Notes: generated by a model from the letters alone, not told the origin. A stretch of DNA of 64,000 nucleotides from Paenibacillus sp. MZ04-78.2 (GCF_024213375.1 NZ_JANAVJ010000002.1:62001-126000), one strand, 5' to 3'; positions 54,878 to 63,556 are shown, counted from the stretch's first letter. Translations and numbers: made by a program.

Positions 54878-55513
54878 ATGAATCGGGAACAAGGATTGCA
54901 GTTGATCGAGAAAGTGAAGATCGTCGCCATTGTGCGCGGCGTGGAGGAACGGCATATCGAGGGATTAGCGGATGCGCTGGACAGCGGCGGGGTGCCGGTC
55001 ATGGAAGTAACATTGAATACGCCGGGAGCGCTTGGCATGATCGAACGGCTTCAAGCCCGGTTCGGGGAACGGATGTACATCGGCGCAGGCACCGTCGTAG
55101 ACGTGAACGACGCGCAGAAAGCGCTGGACGCCGGGGCGTCGTACTTGGTCACCCCGAACACGGACGAGCAGGTGATCCGTTACGCCGTGGAGCGCGGCGC
55201 TCCGATCTTTCCGGGGGCGATGACGCCGACGGAAGTTGTGAAAGCATGGAAAGCCGGGGCGACGGCGGTGAAAATATTTCCGGGCGCCAGCCTCGGAATC
55301 GGCTATATCAAGGAATTGATGGGCCCGCTGAATCACATCCCCATGATGGCGGTCGGCGGCGTGAACGAAGATAACATCGCCGAGTTTATGAAGATCGGCT
55401 GCTACGGGGTCGGCATCGGCGGCTCGCTCGTGAACCTGAAGGAAATCGCTGCCGGAAACTTTGGTTGGGTGCGGGATAAAGCGGCCCGGCTCGTAGAGCG
55501 GTCCAGAGGCTGA
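54878..55513 (+). CDS. eda: 2-keto-3-deoxy-6-phosphogluconate aldolase
   Basis: 211 residues, class I Schiff-base aldolase that splits KDPG (and KHG) to pyruvate and glyceraldehyde 3-phosphate (or glyoxylate). Residues seen: VMEVTLNTPGA (the catalytic Glu, about 42), GAGTVVDV, FPGAMTPTEV, and TAVKIFPGA, whose Lys forms the Schiff base. Start ATG 54878, 10 nt after GGGAGG; the ATG three codons earlier is fused to the binding site. Alone, without kdgK or edd nearby. Preceded by a TATAAT at about 54801. Confidence 0.92.
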   Translation: MNREQGLQLIEKVKIVAIVRGVEERHIEGLADALDSGGVPVMEVTLNTPGALGMIERLQARFGERMYIGAGTVVDVNDAQKALDAGASYLVTPNTDEQVIRYAVERGAPIFPGAMTPTEVVKAWKAGATAVKIFPGASLGIGYIKELMGPLNHIPMMAVGGVNEDNIAEFMKIGCYGVGIGGSLVNLKEIAAGNFGWVRDKAARLVERSRG

Positions 55514-55548
55514 ATCACGCAGGAAGCCAAAAAGGAGCTACATACTCT

Positions 55549-55584
55549 AAAAAAAGGCGGCTCTCCGTATCATGGAGGCCGCCT
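55549..55584. terminator. terminator between eda and the FAD oxidoreductase gene
   Basis: 7-bp arms AGGCGGC/GCCGCCT with inner TCC/GGA; a strong T7 on the minus strand, so it mainly ends the oxidoreductase transcript. Confidence 0.85.
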
Positions 55585-55594
55585 GTTTACGTAT

Positions 55595-56161
55595 TTATGC
55601 TTTCAACACGTCATGGTCGACATAACGTTCGCCGTTCAGCTCGCTGATCAAATTGATCGCAACCTTGGCCCCGTCGCCTGCGGTAATGATCGTATGCACG
55701 CTCACGCCAGCCGCGGTCCCGGCCGCCCAAATGCCCGGCACGTTCGTCTTGCCCTCTGGGGTGGCGTCAACGACCGTCTTGATCCGCGGCTCGGTTCCCG
55801 GCTTCGTATTCACGCCGATCTGCTGCGCCAGCTCGGCGTTCAGCCCCGTGGCGAGTATGACATGCTTCGCTTCGTAGCTCCCGTTCTCCGTCTCCAAGCG
55901 GAATCCTTCGCCTTCTTTCACAACGGCGACGACTTTGCCTTGTACCAGCTCGGCTCCGAACTTGGCCGCCTGTTTCTTCCCGATCTCCACCAGGTCCGGC
56001 CCGGTAATCTCGGTGACACCGTAGTGATTTTCCACCCAAGCGCGTTTCGTAATGCTCTGATCGCTGTCAATCACCAGCGTCTTCTTGCCCGCCTTCGCCG
56101 TGAAAAGAGCAGCGCTTGCTCCTGCAGGTCCTGCTCCGATAATCGCTACATCGTAAGACAT
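55595..56161 (-). CDS. short FAD-dependent oxidoreductase, thioredoxin-reductase-like
   Basis: 188 residues: the FAD-binding Rossmann start VAIIGAGPAGASAALFTAKAGKKTLVID, a core where VENHYGVTEITGPDL and VVKEGEGFRLETENGSYEAKHVILATG follow, and the closing G-I-W-A-A-G-T-A-A-G element of thioredoxin-reductase-like proteins (IWAAGTAAGVSVHTIITAGDG). No NADPH-binding insert and no C-x2-C redox site, so it is half the length of TrxB. Such short paralogues occur widely in Bacillales, sometimes called thioredoxin reductase. Start ATG 56161 after GGGAGGATG. Redox partner unknown. Confidence 0.85.
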   Translation of the reverse strand: MSYDVAIIGAGPAGASAALFTAKAGKKTLVIDSDQSITKRAWVENHYGVTEITGPDLVEIGKKQAAKFGAELVQGKVVAVVKEGEGFRLETENGSYEAKHVILATGLNAELAQQIGVNTKPGTEPRIKTVVDATPEGKTNVPGIWAAGTAAGVSVHTIITAGDGAKVAINLISELNGERYVDHDVLKA

Positions 56162-56234
56162 GATTCATCCTCCCTCTCCAGAAAGTCAAAAAGTCGAACG
56201 TACGAATGGATGCGTATTCGCCGACCTTTTTCCA

Positions 56235-57701
56235 TTATCGTCCATTCGATTCGGACTTGTCAAATGATGTGCCGGAGGCTTCCGCGCCTTGAGCTTCAGC
56301 TTCTTCCAACGGCAACCGGACCGTGACCGTCGTCCCTTCTCCTTCGGCCGAAATCAGCCGAATCGCCCCTTGATGCAAGTCGACGATTTCCCGGCAGATG
56401 GCAAGTCCGATGCCGGTTCCTTCCGCTTTCGGGTCCGCCTGATAGAACTTCGTTTCGACCTTCCTCAGATGCTCGGCCGATATCCCGATACCATTATCCG
56501 CAATCCGCACGACGGCGTCCCGGTCCTCCCGCTCCAGCGAAATCGTTATGCGTCCGCCCGGTCCGGTAAATTTGATCGCGTTATCGATCAAATTGAGGTA
56601 AACCTGCTTCAGCCGATTCGCGTCCCCGATGACCGCCACAGGCTCGGAAGGTACGCTTAAGCGGAGGTCGATCCGCTTTTGCTCCGTCTTGGAGCGCATT
56701 TGCAGCACCACCTCCCCCAGCAGTTCGTTCATCAGTACCCGGGCGAGATCGAGGGTAATGCTTTTCTGATGCAGTCTGGAGAAGTCAAGCAACTCCTCGA
56801 CGAGGCCGATCAAGCGGTCGGTTTCCTTCGCGATTATGCCGAGCCCGAGCCGCGTCTCCTCCTTGTCCTCCATACCGCCTGTCAGAATCGTTTCGCTCCA
56901 CCCCTTAATGCTGCTCAGCGGCGTCCGAATCTCGTGTGAAATGGAAGAAATAAAATCGTTCTTAAGCGACTCGCTGCGCTCAATCTCCCGAGCCATATAA
57001 TTCAGCGTCCCCGCCAGCTCGCCGATCTCGTTGTCGTACGCTTCGTTCACCCGCACATCGAACCGGCCTTTGGCCATCTCTGCGGATGCGGCCGTCATCC
57101 GTTTGATCGGCCGGACGATCGAATTGGCGAAGGGAAGGCTGACCAACAGCACCAGCAGCAGCACGACACCGCCGACGCCGGCCGATACCGCGTAGATTGT
57201 ACGCAGTACCCGGTCAACCTCCGTCAAGGAAGTGACATACCGGATCACCGCCAGCGTCTGTCCTTTATAGACGAGTGGGTTGGAGACGGCCATCACGCGC
57301 TCGTTGGTCACTTCTTGATTCCCGGTCCACACCCCCGTCCGGCCTGCCCAAGCCTCCTTTACATCGCTTGTCCGAATGCGCTCCCGTACGGCAAAGCCGC
57401 TGGACGCTGCCAGCACCGTGCCGTTACGGTCTACAATTTCCAGCTCCGCCGTTTCATAAGCGAAATACTGCACCATCCGGTTCAAATGCTGGCTCAAGTT
57501 ATTGTAAAACAAGTCCCCCGTAAAATTGGCGTAAAAGTTCCTCGAGACGACGGCATGGTTGGTCAGCACATTGGCGATGCCGTTATAATAAAACTGGCGG
57601 ACGGCAAAGAAGAAGACGCCTTCCATCAGAAGGAGCGTCAGCAGAACAATCCCCAAAAAGCGTATGACAACCTGCAGCCTCAGACTTCTCCTCAGCTTCA
57701 T
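56235..57701 (-). CDS. membrane sensor histidine kinase (HAMP-HisKA-HATPase)
   Basis: 488 residues. Two membrane helices (about 11-36 and 174-198) bound a 135-residue extracytoplasmic sensing domain; HAMP follows (IVRPIKRMTAASAEMAKGRF). HisKA phosphoacceptor: SSISHEIRTPLSSIKGW. ATP-binding: N box YLNLIDNAIKFT, G1 RIADNGIGISA, F box TKFYQ, G2 GTGIGLAICREI. The ATG at 57701 overlaps the upstream regulator's stop as ATGA. It completes an operon with a surface lipoprotein (58398) and the response regulator (57698), so the lipoprotein may be part of the sensing system. Confidence 0.93.
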   Translation of the reverse strand: MKLRRSLRLQVVIRFLGIVLLTLLLMEGVFFFAVRQFYYNGIANVLTNHAVVSRNFYANFTGDLFYNNLSQHLNRMVQYFAYETAELEIVDRNGTVLAASSGFAVRERIRTSDVKEAWAGRTGVWTGNQEVTNERVMAVSNPLVYKGQTLAVIRYVTSLTEVDRVLRTIYAVSAGVGGVVLLLVLLVSLPFANSIVRPIKRMTAASAEMAKGRFDVRVNEAYDNEIGELAGTLNYMAREIERSESLKNDFISSISHEIRTPLSSIKGWSETILTGGMEDKEETRLGLGIIAKETDRLIGLVEELLDFSRLHQKSITLDLARVLMNELLGEVVLQMRSKTEQKRIDLRLSVPSEPVAVIGDANRLKQVYLNLIDNAIKFTGPGGRITISLEREDRDAVVRIADNGIGISAEHLRKVETKFYQADPKAEGTGIGLAICREIVDLHQGAIRLISAEGEGTTVTVRLPLEEAEAQGAEASGTSFDKSESNGR

Positions 57702-58405
57702 GTCGAGGTGTCCCGCCCCTGCCAGCGGTAGCCGAAGCCCCATACCGTCTCGATAAATTTCGGAGCGGACGGGTCCTCCTCTACCTTTTGACGGAGCCTG
57801 CGAATATTGACATCGACGATTTTCGGATCTCCGATATATTGGACGCCCCAGATCTCATCGAGCAGATCGTTTCGGCTCAGCGGCGAGCCTTCTTTTTCGA
57901 TCAAGCGCCGGATCAAAGCAAACTCGGTCGGGGTCAGGTCGATCCGTTCTCCGTTTTTGCGGAGCTCGACTTTCTCCAGATGAATATCGAACGGGCCGGA
58001 GCGCAGCGCGCCTCTGTCCTCTCCGCTCACCGGCTGGCTGCGAACACGACGCAGCAGCGATCCGATGCGCGCCATCAGCTCCCCCGGACTGAACGGCTTG
58101 CCGATATGATCGTCCGCTCCGAGCGACAGTCCCATCACCTTGTCCTGTTCCTGCACCTTGGCGGTCAGGAAGATGATGCCGATCCGCTCGTTAAATTCCC
58201 GCACCCGCCGACAAACCTCGAAGCCGTCGATTCCCGGCACCATGACGTCGAGAAGCGCAATATCGAAGCTGTCGTCCTGCTTCAGCAGCGCCAGCGCCTC
58301 GTCTCCGGTAACCGCCTCCGTAATGTCGTACCCCTGCCGTTTCAGATTGACGACGACAAAGCTGCGGATCGAAGCCTCGTCTTCCAGAATAAGTATTTTA
58401 CTCAT
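57698..58405 (-). CDS. OmpR/PhoB family response regulator
   Basis: 235 residues: receiver domain (KILILEDEASIRSFV with acidic pair, LLDVMVPGIDGFE with phospho-Asp, FLTAKVQ Thr switch, GKPFSPGELMARI conserved Lys) and a winged-helix DNA-binding domain with the DLTPTEFALIRRLIEKEGSPLSRNDLLDEIWG and VDVNIRRLRQKVEEDPS blocks. Start 58405 has AAGGGGGG at 9 nt; it overlaps the upstream gene's end by 8 bp and the kinase start by 4 bp. Partner of the kinase at 56235. Confidence 0.95.
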   Translation of the reverse strand: MSKILILEDEASIRSFVVVNLKRQGYDITEAVTGDEALALLKQDDSFDIALLDVMVPGIDGFEVCRRVREFNERIGIIFLTAKVQEQDKVMGLSLGADDHIGKPFSPGELMARIGSLLRRVRSQPVSGEDRGALRSGPFDIHLEKVELRKNGERIDLTPTEFALIRRLIEKEGSPLSRNDLLDEIWGVQYIGDPKIVDVNIRRLRQKVEEDPSAPKFIETVWGFGYRWQGRDTST

Positions 58406-59663
58406 GCGTCTGGCTCCCCCCTTCGGCTCTTGCTTCCGATAACAAGCGGAAAAAGCTTCGATAAACCGCCCCGTTCGCGTCAATGGCGTACACTTGATCC
58501 ATCGTCCGGCTCAACACGGCCCACGACTTAGGGTCATCCGTCCATTCCGCCTGCGGAAATACCCGGATCTCGGCCAGCAGCTTCCCATCCCCGGTATTCA
58601 AGAAGCGGACGGAGGCCCCCGATTTCTTCAGCGTAAACCGCTCTTTCCACTCCGGCGGAATGTCAAAGGTATACCCGTATTCCCCGTTGAAGTAACGTTC
58701 CAGCACCTTCGTAAGCCCTCGTCCGCCGTCCCATTTGGCAAAGGTCTCGATCCAAGGGATGTCGACCATCGCCTCATTCTCGTAGCCCGGCGGCTCGTAC
58801 ATGCCGGATATTTCGATGATGCCATCGCCGTCGGCGTCTTCGCTGTTGCCCGAGTAAGCTTTGTAAGTCGTTTGAGGATTAAACGCCCGTTTGAGCTTCC
58901 CTCCCTCGTACACAAGCAGTTCGGTATGCGAGGAATGAGCGCCCACTGAAGCATCGAGCACAACGCCCCGCTTGTCCGCCGACACCCGCCCTCCGAGGAC
59001 GTTATAATAATCGTTCACGCTCGAATCCAAACGGACGCTTCCCAGCTTGCGAAGCTCGTTTTCATATTGATAGAGGGTTGCGTTGGACGATACTCCCCTG
59101 TCGTGGACAATGACCGTTACATCTTTCTTGCCGTCTCCGTTCAGATCGTCAATGACATAATCCGTATACGGCAGCTCCAGCTTCTTCATCATCCGTCCGG
59201 CCTCCCAGGAATAGACCGCCAAGCCTTTGGCAGATTCCGCTCCCGTCGAATAGCCCGCGATAACGTCCTTCCGGCCCTTCTGCACCACATCGTCAAATGT
59301 CAGCGAATCCAGCTCGAAGCCGGCGCCCTCGAACCGGTCAAGACGCTGCCACGAGTCGTTCTCCATTTTCCACATTTCGCCATGCAGCTGTTCCTTGTTT
59401 TTGATCTTGTAAAAGAACACTGCTTCCTTGTTGCCGTCACCGTCCAAATCGATCAGCGAAAACGCTCCCTTCTGCTCCGCCTTGCGAGGGCGGATCAACG
59501 CCGCGCCTTCCGGCAGCGACCGTTCAATCGTCAGCTTGAGCGCCTCCTGCTCGGCCGGGAGCTTGGGCAGCCGCATGTACGCCCCCGGCTGCCCCATGAA
59601 GTCGCAGCCCGTACAGCCTAAAACCAGCGCCAGCCAAGCCGCCGCTTTTCTCATCATCGTCAT
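58398..59663 (-). CDS. lipoprotein with FG-GAP/VCBS-like calcium-binding repeats
   Basis: 421 residues. Signal MMRKAAAWLALVLGCTGCDF has two possible lipid-bearing cysteines (16 and 19); I favour either as a lipobox. Three DxDGDG loops are typical of FG-GAP repeats: IDLDGDGNKEAVFF, DDLNGDGKKDVTVI and EDADGDGIIEIS, each of which could bind calcium. So it is a surface lipoprotein, probably a propeller-like fold. Start ATG 59663 after GGGGAG. First gene of the operon with the two-component pair; a promoter precedes it. It may present a signal to the kinase; no homologue known to me has this role proven. Confidence 0.82.
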   Translation of the reverse strand: MTMMRKAAAWLALVLGCTGCDFMGQPGAYMRLPKLPAEQEALKLTIERSLPEGAALIRPRKAEQKGAFSLIDLDGDGNKEAVFFYKIKNKEQLHGEMWKMENDSWQRLDRFEGAGFELDSLTFDDVVQKGRKDVIAGYSTGAESAKGLAVYSWEAGRMMKKLELPYTDYVIDDLNGDGKKDVTVIVHDRGVSSNATLYQYENELRKLGSVRLDSSVNDYYNVLGGRVSADKRGVVLDASVGAHSSHTELLVYEGGKLKRAFNPQTTYKAYSGNSEDADGDGIIEISGMYEPPGYENEAMVDIPWIETFAKWDGGRGLTKVLERYFNGEYGYTFDIPPEWKERFTLKKSGASVRFLNTGDGKLLAEIRVFPQAEWTDDPKSWAVLSRTMDQVYAIDANGAVYRSFFRLLSEARAEGGSQTHE

Positions 59664-59713
59664 ATGTCACTCCCCAAGCGGTGGTCCAAACGTCCGGGTT
59701 TCGTATTTTTCAC

Positions 59714-59742
59714 ATGATAGCCTTTCCTCTTGCAAAAATCAA
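59714..59742 (-). promoter_or_regulatory. sigma-A promoter of the lipoprotein/two-component operon
   Basis: On the minus strand TTGATT (59742-59737), 17-bp spacer, TATCAT (59719-59714). Confidence 0.65.
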
Positions 59743-59783
59743 TCGACTGAGCCAGGATAAGTGTGATCCGGCTCATGTTAGGG

Positions 59784-59806
59784 TAAATAAGAGTACCTCT
59801 TATTTA
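59784..59806. promoter_or_regulatory. 23-bp perfect palindrome, candidate operator
   Basis: TAAATAAGAG-TAC-CTCTTATTTA lies between two divergent genes, 40 bp upstream of the lipoprotein operon's -35. It could be the binding site of the response regulator or another factor. Confidence 0.55.
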
Positions 59807-59884
59807 TTGTAATCGTTTGTCGAAAGAAGAAGGTAACAAAACGATGACAAAACAATTGGCGAATTTTTAATATTTTTGTAACCT

Positions 59885-59912
59885 TTTGCCCCATGTTTTG
59901 CGTTATTATGAT
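59885..59912 (+). promoter_or_regulatory. possible promoter of the LCP gene
   Basis: TTTGCC (59885-59890), 16-bp spacer, TATGAT (59907-59912). Confidence 0.5.
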
Positions 59913-59952
59913 AGACAGTGTTTTTGAAAGTGCATTAACAGGAGGTTGAATG

Positions 59953-61080
59953 ATGGTTCCTTCCCGACAAAATCTAACGATCAAACCCCGCAAAACCTTG
60001 CGGAATGTTATTATAGGTCTTGCTCTGCTAGGCGTAGGCGCCGTTGCCTATGCCGGATTTTTGCTGCATCAAGCCGATAAAGCGCTCAAAAGTATGTCCG
60101 TGGCCCCCCCGGTCAAGACGACTCCGCAAGGATTAGGCAGCCTGATTGCTCCTGCGGAGAACTTCAAACCGATGACTTTCTTGCTGACAGGGATCGACAG
60201 CCGCAATGGCAGCGGCGGCACGCTGAACACCGATGTGCTCATGCTTGTTTCGCTGAATCCGGAGACCCGCTCCGCCACCGTCGTTTCCATCCCCCGCGAT
60301 CTGGAGATGAAGCCGAAGGAGTTCGGCCTTTCCAGCCAAAAAGCGAACTACTATTTCGCATACTATTACATACAGAACAAAGACACCGCGATTCAGAAAA
60401 CGAAAGAGCTGTACAGCAACATGTTCAACGTGCCGATCGATTATATGGCGGCGATCAATTTCGACGGCTTCCGCAATGTCGTCGACGAGCTCGACGGCAT
60501 CGAAATAGACGTTGATATGGATATGCGTTACATTGACGAAGAAGACGGTACGAATATCAATCTGAAAAAAGGGCTTCAGACATTAAACGGCAAGCAAACG
60601 CTTGATTTCTTGCGCTACCGCAAATCCAACCGGGGCACCGACGAGTCCACGGATCTCGCCCGCAACCAGCGCCAGCAGGATGTGCTCGATAAGCTACTGA
60701 AAAAGATGACTTCGTTCAGCGGGATTACCCAATGGAGCGGATTGCTGAAAATTGCCGGAGAAAGCGTAAAAACAGATATCCCTGCCGATGAGCTACGCCG
60801 GTTTCTGCTTTCCTTCCAGAAGCTGAAGCCTGACCATATCGAGTTCATCCACCTGAACGGACGGTGGGACAGCCCTTTCATTGTCGTCAAAGAAGAAGAG
60901 CTTACCGCAGCGATCGCCTCTTTGCGGACACAGCGGGGCCTTTCGGCCGAAATCCCGAGGACTACCGTGACCGGTTCAACCTACAGCTTGTACAGCAAGC
61001 GCTTCGGAATCGATCCGGCTCCCGTGAAAATCAAGGAAAAAGAAACCAGCACAATGACCAAAAACAGCAGGTCCCGCTAA
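59953..61080 (+). CDS. LytR-CpsA-Psr family envelope protein
   Basis: 375 residues: short basic tail, one membrane anchor (NVIIGLALLGVGAVAYAGFLLHQA), then an extracellular LCP domain. Key residues for polyprenyl-pyrophosphate binding and Mg2+ are seen in FLLTGIDSRNGSGGTLNTDVLMLVSLNPETRSATVVSIPRDL, DYMAAINFDGFRNVVDELDGIEIDV and LDFLRYRKSNRGTDESTDLARNQRQQDVL. LCP enzymes attach wall teichoic acid or other glycopolymers to peptidoglycan. The ATG at 59953 is 7 nt from AGGAGG; the one at 59950 is 4 nt. Next to the two-component operon, divergent. Terminator at 61062-61103 overlaps the stop region. Confidence 0.94.
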   Translation: MVPSRQNLTIKPRKTLRNVIIGLALLGVGAVAYAGFLLHQADKALKSMSVAPPVKTTPQGLGSLIAPAENFKPMTFLLTGIDSRNGSGGTLNTDVLMLVSLNPETRSATVVSIPRDLEMKPKEFGLSSQKANYYFAYYYIQNKDTAIQKTKELYSNMFNVPIDYMAAINFDGFRNVVDELDGIEIDVDMDMRYIDEEDGTNINLKKGLQTLNGKQTLDFLRYRKSNRGTDESTDLARNQRQQDVLDKLLKKMTSFSGITQWSGLLKIAGESVKTDIPADELRRFLLSFQKLKPDHIEFIHLNGRWDSPFIVVKEEELTAAIASLRTQRGLSAEIPRTTVTGSTYSLYSKRFGIDPAPVKIKEKETSTMTKNSRSR

Positions 61081-61103
61081 CCGCGGCAGACCTGTTGTTT
61101 TTT
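61062..61103 (+). terminator. terminator overlapping LCP stop codon
   Basis: Arms AACAGCAGGTC/GACCTGTTGTT (one mismatch), stop codon in the loop, T7. Confidence 0.8.
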
Positions 61104-61226
61104 TATTTTAAAACCTTCAGCAGCTCAGTTCGGACAGCGTTCCGTTGAACAAGTAACCACCTGAAAATTCGAATATGTGTTCCGGTACTAGACGAAATTA
61201 GTACTTAACCCTCTTCCCTTGCTCCC

Positions 61227-61241
61227 TTACAATTATTGTAA
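61227..61241. promoter_or_regulatory. 15-bp palindrome before DUF2339 gene
   Basis: TTACAAT-T-ATTGTAA lies 39 bp before the start codon; may be an operator. No convincing promoter. Confidence 0.4.
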
Positions 61242-61279
61242 CTAAGTACGGATAACGGATCGAAGGAGGAACGTTAGGC

Positions 61280-62689
61280 ATGAGAGAGCGGCTGCGCAGG
61301 TTGCCGTCATTTTGGCCCGGAGCCTTGGTGGTTCTGGGCGTTTTGTTATATGGGCTCTGCTTTACGCTAGGGAAAGGGCCTCCGTCAGGTGCAGGCATGC
61401 TTGCCACTGCGGCAGGGGCAAGCTGGATCGCCTTCAAATGGCGGTCCAGGCTCCTCTTGAACGTATCGCTGCTCGGAGGATGGCCGGCGCTCCTGATTGT
61501 AAGCCCGGGCCCGGATGAAGGCTGGATGTTCTGGGCCGGGTTATTGGCATTGAATGTCGTCTATTTTACCCTCAGTCTTCGGCTCGATTGGAACGAGCTA
61601 AAATTCACCGCATTTGCAGGCACTTGGCTGTTGTATTTCCTATTTTACTTGAAGCTCCAGCCGGACGCCGCCGAAGGTTGGAGCCTTGCGTACCGTTATG
61701 CGCTTCTGCTTTATATTTTTTACATTGGCGCCTTGTCCGTCTCGATATGGAAAAAACGGACAGACGACGTTGCCGACCTGTTCTTGGGTATCGCGAATGC
61801 CGCCGTCTTCGGCTTCTGGGCGTTCGTCTTGTGGGAGCGGGTCGTGCCGATCGCCTACCCGATGCTGTTCATGGGAATGCTGTATGTCATCCTGGCCTGC
61901 CTTATTCGACGCTGGTTGCCTGAATTATCTACGATCGTCCTGATGAAGCTGTTCGGCGGGATGATGCTCATCCTCTTCGCATCGCTCCACTTTCTCAAGG
62001 AACGGAACTTGGAACCTGTCATCCATGTATTTTTGTGGCTTCCCGCCGCCATCGCCATGCTAGGACTCGGCACCGTAAAACGATGGGATGCGCTTCGCGG
62101 GGGAGCGGCCGTCGTCTGGCTGGGCGTCTTCGGCTACTGGCTATTTAGCACATGGAATGCGGCTGAGGCGGACCCGTTCGGCCATTCCTCCCCGTTCGGC
62201 CACGGGAATATGCCGGTTTGGGCGCTGCTGGCCGCCGTCGGGTTTTATTTGTCGGCCAAAGGCCGCTTCGAACGATTGCGGGAAGACGACAACCGGATGT
62301 TGTCCAACGGGTTTACCTTTCTCAGCCATCTGGCGGTCGGCGGAGGGCTTGCCTGCGGTACGTACAGCTTCTTCGCCTATTATGGGCTACCCCCGCGAAT
62401 GAATCTGCAGCTTATCTTGTCAGCCGTCTGGGGCTTGTACGCGCTTGCACTGCTGCTGTGGGGCGCTTACCGGATGCGGAAGCCGCTTCAAGCCTTGGGC
62501 TCCTTGACGCTGATCTGTCTCGCTGTCAAAACGATACTGTTCGATTTATCCGGGAGTCCGGCGCTGGACAAGGTGATCGCATTTTTCCTGTTCGGGCTGC
62601 TGTCTGTCGGCATTACTTATACGACGAACCTGCGAGCGGCCCAAAACAAACGCCCCAAGCTCGAAAACGACGCGGCTCCCCCTTGCTGA
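61280..62689 (+). CDS. multi-helix membrane protein, DUF2339-like
   Basis: 469 residues with about 14 hydrophobic helices and little else. The carboxy end VKTILFDLSGSPALDKVIAFFLFGLLSVGITYT is the closing motif of the DUF2339/COG5373 family. The amino half WPGALVVLGVLLYGLCFTL starts a helix at once, so it lacks the soluble amino domain of longer members. Start ATG 61280, 10 nt after AAGGAGG. Family function is unknown. It is upstream of a strong hairpin (62699-62743) and convergent with the SufR-like gene. Confidence 0.75.
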   Translation: MRERLRRLPSFWPGALVVLGVLLYGLCFTLGKGPPSGAGMLATAAGASWIAFKWRSRLLLNVSLLGGWPALLIVSPGPDEGWMFWAGLLALNVVYFTLSLRLDWNELKFTAFAGTWLLYFLFYLKLQPDAAEGWSLAYRYALLLYIFYIGALSVSIWKKRTDDVADLFLGIANAAVFGFWAFVLWERVVPIAYPMLFMGMLYVILACLIRRWLPELSTIVLMKLFGGMMLILFASLHFLKERNLEPVIHVFLWLPAAIAMLGLGTVKRWDALRGGAAVVWLGVFGYWLFSTWNAAEADPFGHSSPFGHGNMPVWALLAAVGFYLSAKGRFERLREDDNRMLSNGFTFLSHLAVGGGLACGTYSFFAYYGLPPRMNLQLILSAVWGLYALALLLWGAYRMRKPLQALGSLTLICLAVKTILFDLSGSPALDKVIAFFLFGLLSVGITYTTNLRAAQNKRPKLENDAAPPC

Positions 62690-62698
62690 AACGGCAAA

Positions 62699-62743
62699 AA
62701 ACCATCTCTTGCGGAAGATTCCGGCAGAAGAGATGGTTTTTTT
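62699..62743. terminator. bidirectional terminator
   Basis: Perfect 12-bp arms AAACCATCTCTT/AAGAGATGGTTT, inner GGAA/TTCC, T7; shared by convergent genes. Confidence 0.9.
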
Positions 62744-63380
62744 ATGGGTTGGGCCGAATGGCATACGTGCATTTGCCGCCGCCTTTGGCAAGACACTCCG
62801 TCCGTTCCACCTCGGCTTCCGGGCCGAGCAGACGCTGAAACATCGCGAGCTCGCATTGGCAAGCATGGTTGTATTGATTGGCTACCTGAGAAATCGGGCA
62901 ATTGTATTCCTTCAGCAGGTAACCGCCGTCCACCGTCGGCTCCAATTCGACCATGTAGCCGTTCGCATTCTGAATCTCAGCCAGCTCTTGGACGCGTCCG
63001 TCGAACGGCTTGTCTTTCATACGCTCCCCGTAGCGGTCGATCAGCCTCTCCTTGCGCCGCTCGAACAGCAGGTTCACGTTGCTTTCCCCCAGGGAAGCTT
63101 CGAGCTCCTCCAACAAGTCCAACGCGAGATGCTGATACTTTTTAGGAAATAAGTCGTCGGCATTCGTTGTCAGCGAATACAGATGCGAAGGTCGTCCCAT
63201 CGCCTGCCGCACCAGCTTCGATTCGATCAAATTATCCCGCTCCAGCGTGTTCAAGTGCCGCCGCACCGCCATTTCCGTGATGCCTAGCTGCTTCGACATG
63301 TCCCCGACGCTGAGCGCCCCTTTGGTCTTGAGCATCGTGAGGATGACGCGCCGCGTCGATACGTCCGTTTCCTGGTTCAT
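62742..63380 (-). CDS. SufR-like DeoR/ArsR-type regulator with Cys-rich sensor domain
   Basis: 212 residues. The amino domain is a winged helix: RRVILTMLKTKGALSVGDMSKQLGITEMAVRRHLNTLERDNLIESK. A central helical part follows. The carboxy-terminal sensor has five cysteines: YNCPISQVANQYNHACQCELAMF then VERTECLAKGGGKCTYAI. The first two Cys are C-x12-C, as in cyanobacterial SufR, which binds an iron-sulfur cluster, and the later ones are two more. So it is a COG2345-type regulator that probably senses Fe-S or redox state. No operon partner; its target is unknown. ATG 63380; the upstream region is cut by an IS200/IS605 element about 70 bp away. Confidence 0.82.
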   Translation of the reverse strand: MNQETDVSTRRVILTMLKTKGALSVGDMSKQLGITEMAVRRHLNTLERDNLIESKLVRQAMGRPSHLYSLTTNADDLFPKKYQHLALDLLEELEASLGESNVNLLFERRKERLIDRYGERMKDKPFDGRVQELAEIQNANGYMVELEPTVDGGYLLKEYNCPISQVANQYNHACQCELAMFQRLLGPEAEVERTECLAKGGGKCTYAIRPNP

Positions 63381-63450
63381 CCGGTCTCACCGTCCTTCTT
63401 GTATGCAGGCCGCCTGTTTTATTCTGGCGAAGCTATGCTGTACCGCATGA

Positions 63451-63556
63451 TTGAACACTCCCACCACCTGCGCTAATGGCGCTGAGGTGGGGGATTCTTG
63501 CGAACAGAGAAGCATCCTTCTCTTCTTGAGCAAGCGATCCCTGCGGTTCCCGCAGT
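63451..63556 (-). mobile_element. IS200/IS605-type right end with omega-RNA scaffold
   Basis: Downstream of the tnpB stop codon the minus strand carries GGAACCGCAGGGATCGCTTG, then ...GAATCCCCCACCTCAGCGCC...GGTGGTGGGAGTGTTCAA, a long hairpin with arms CCCACC(A)CC/GGTGGGGG (63460-63492 plus strand) and a 4-6 nt loop. This is the right-end fold of IS605-family elements that also forms the scaffold of the TnpB guide RNA. The boundary should lie near 63450/63451, after TTCAA. The element boundary on the other side is outside the window. Confidence 0.75.

Noticed and set aside
59805-59830. WalR-type box near TGTAATCGTTTGTCGA
   Set aside because: Spacing between the two half sites is one base short of the 6-5-6 rule and the second half differs from TGTWAH.
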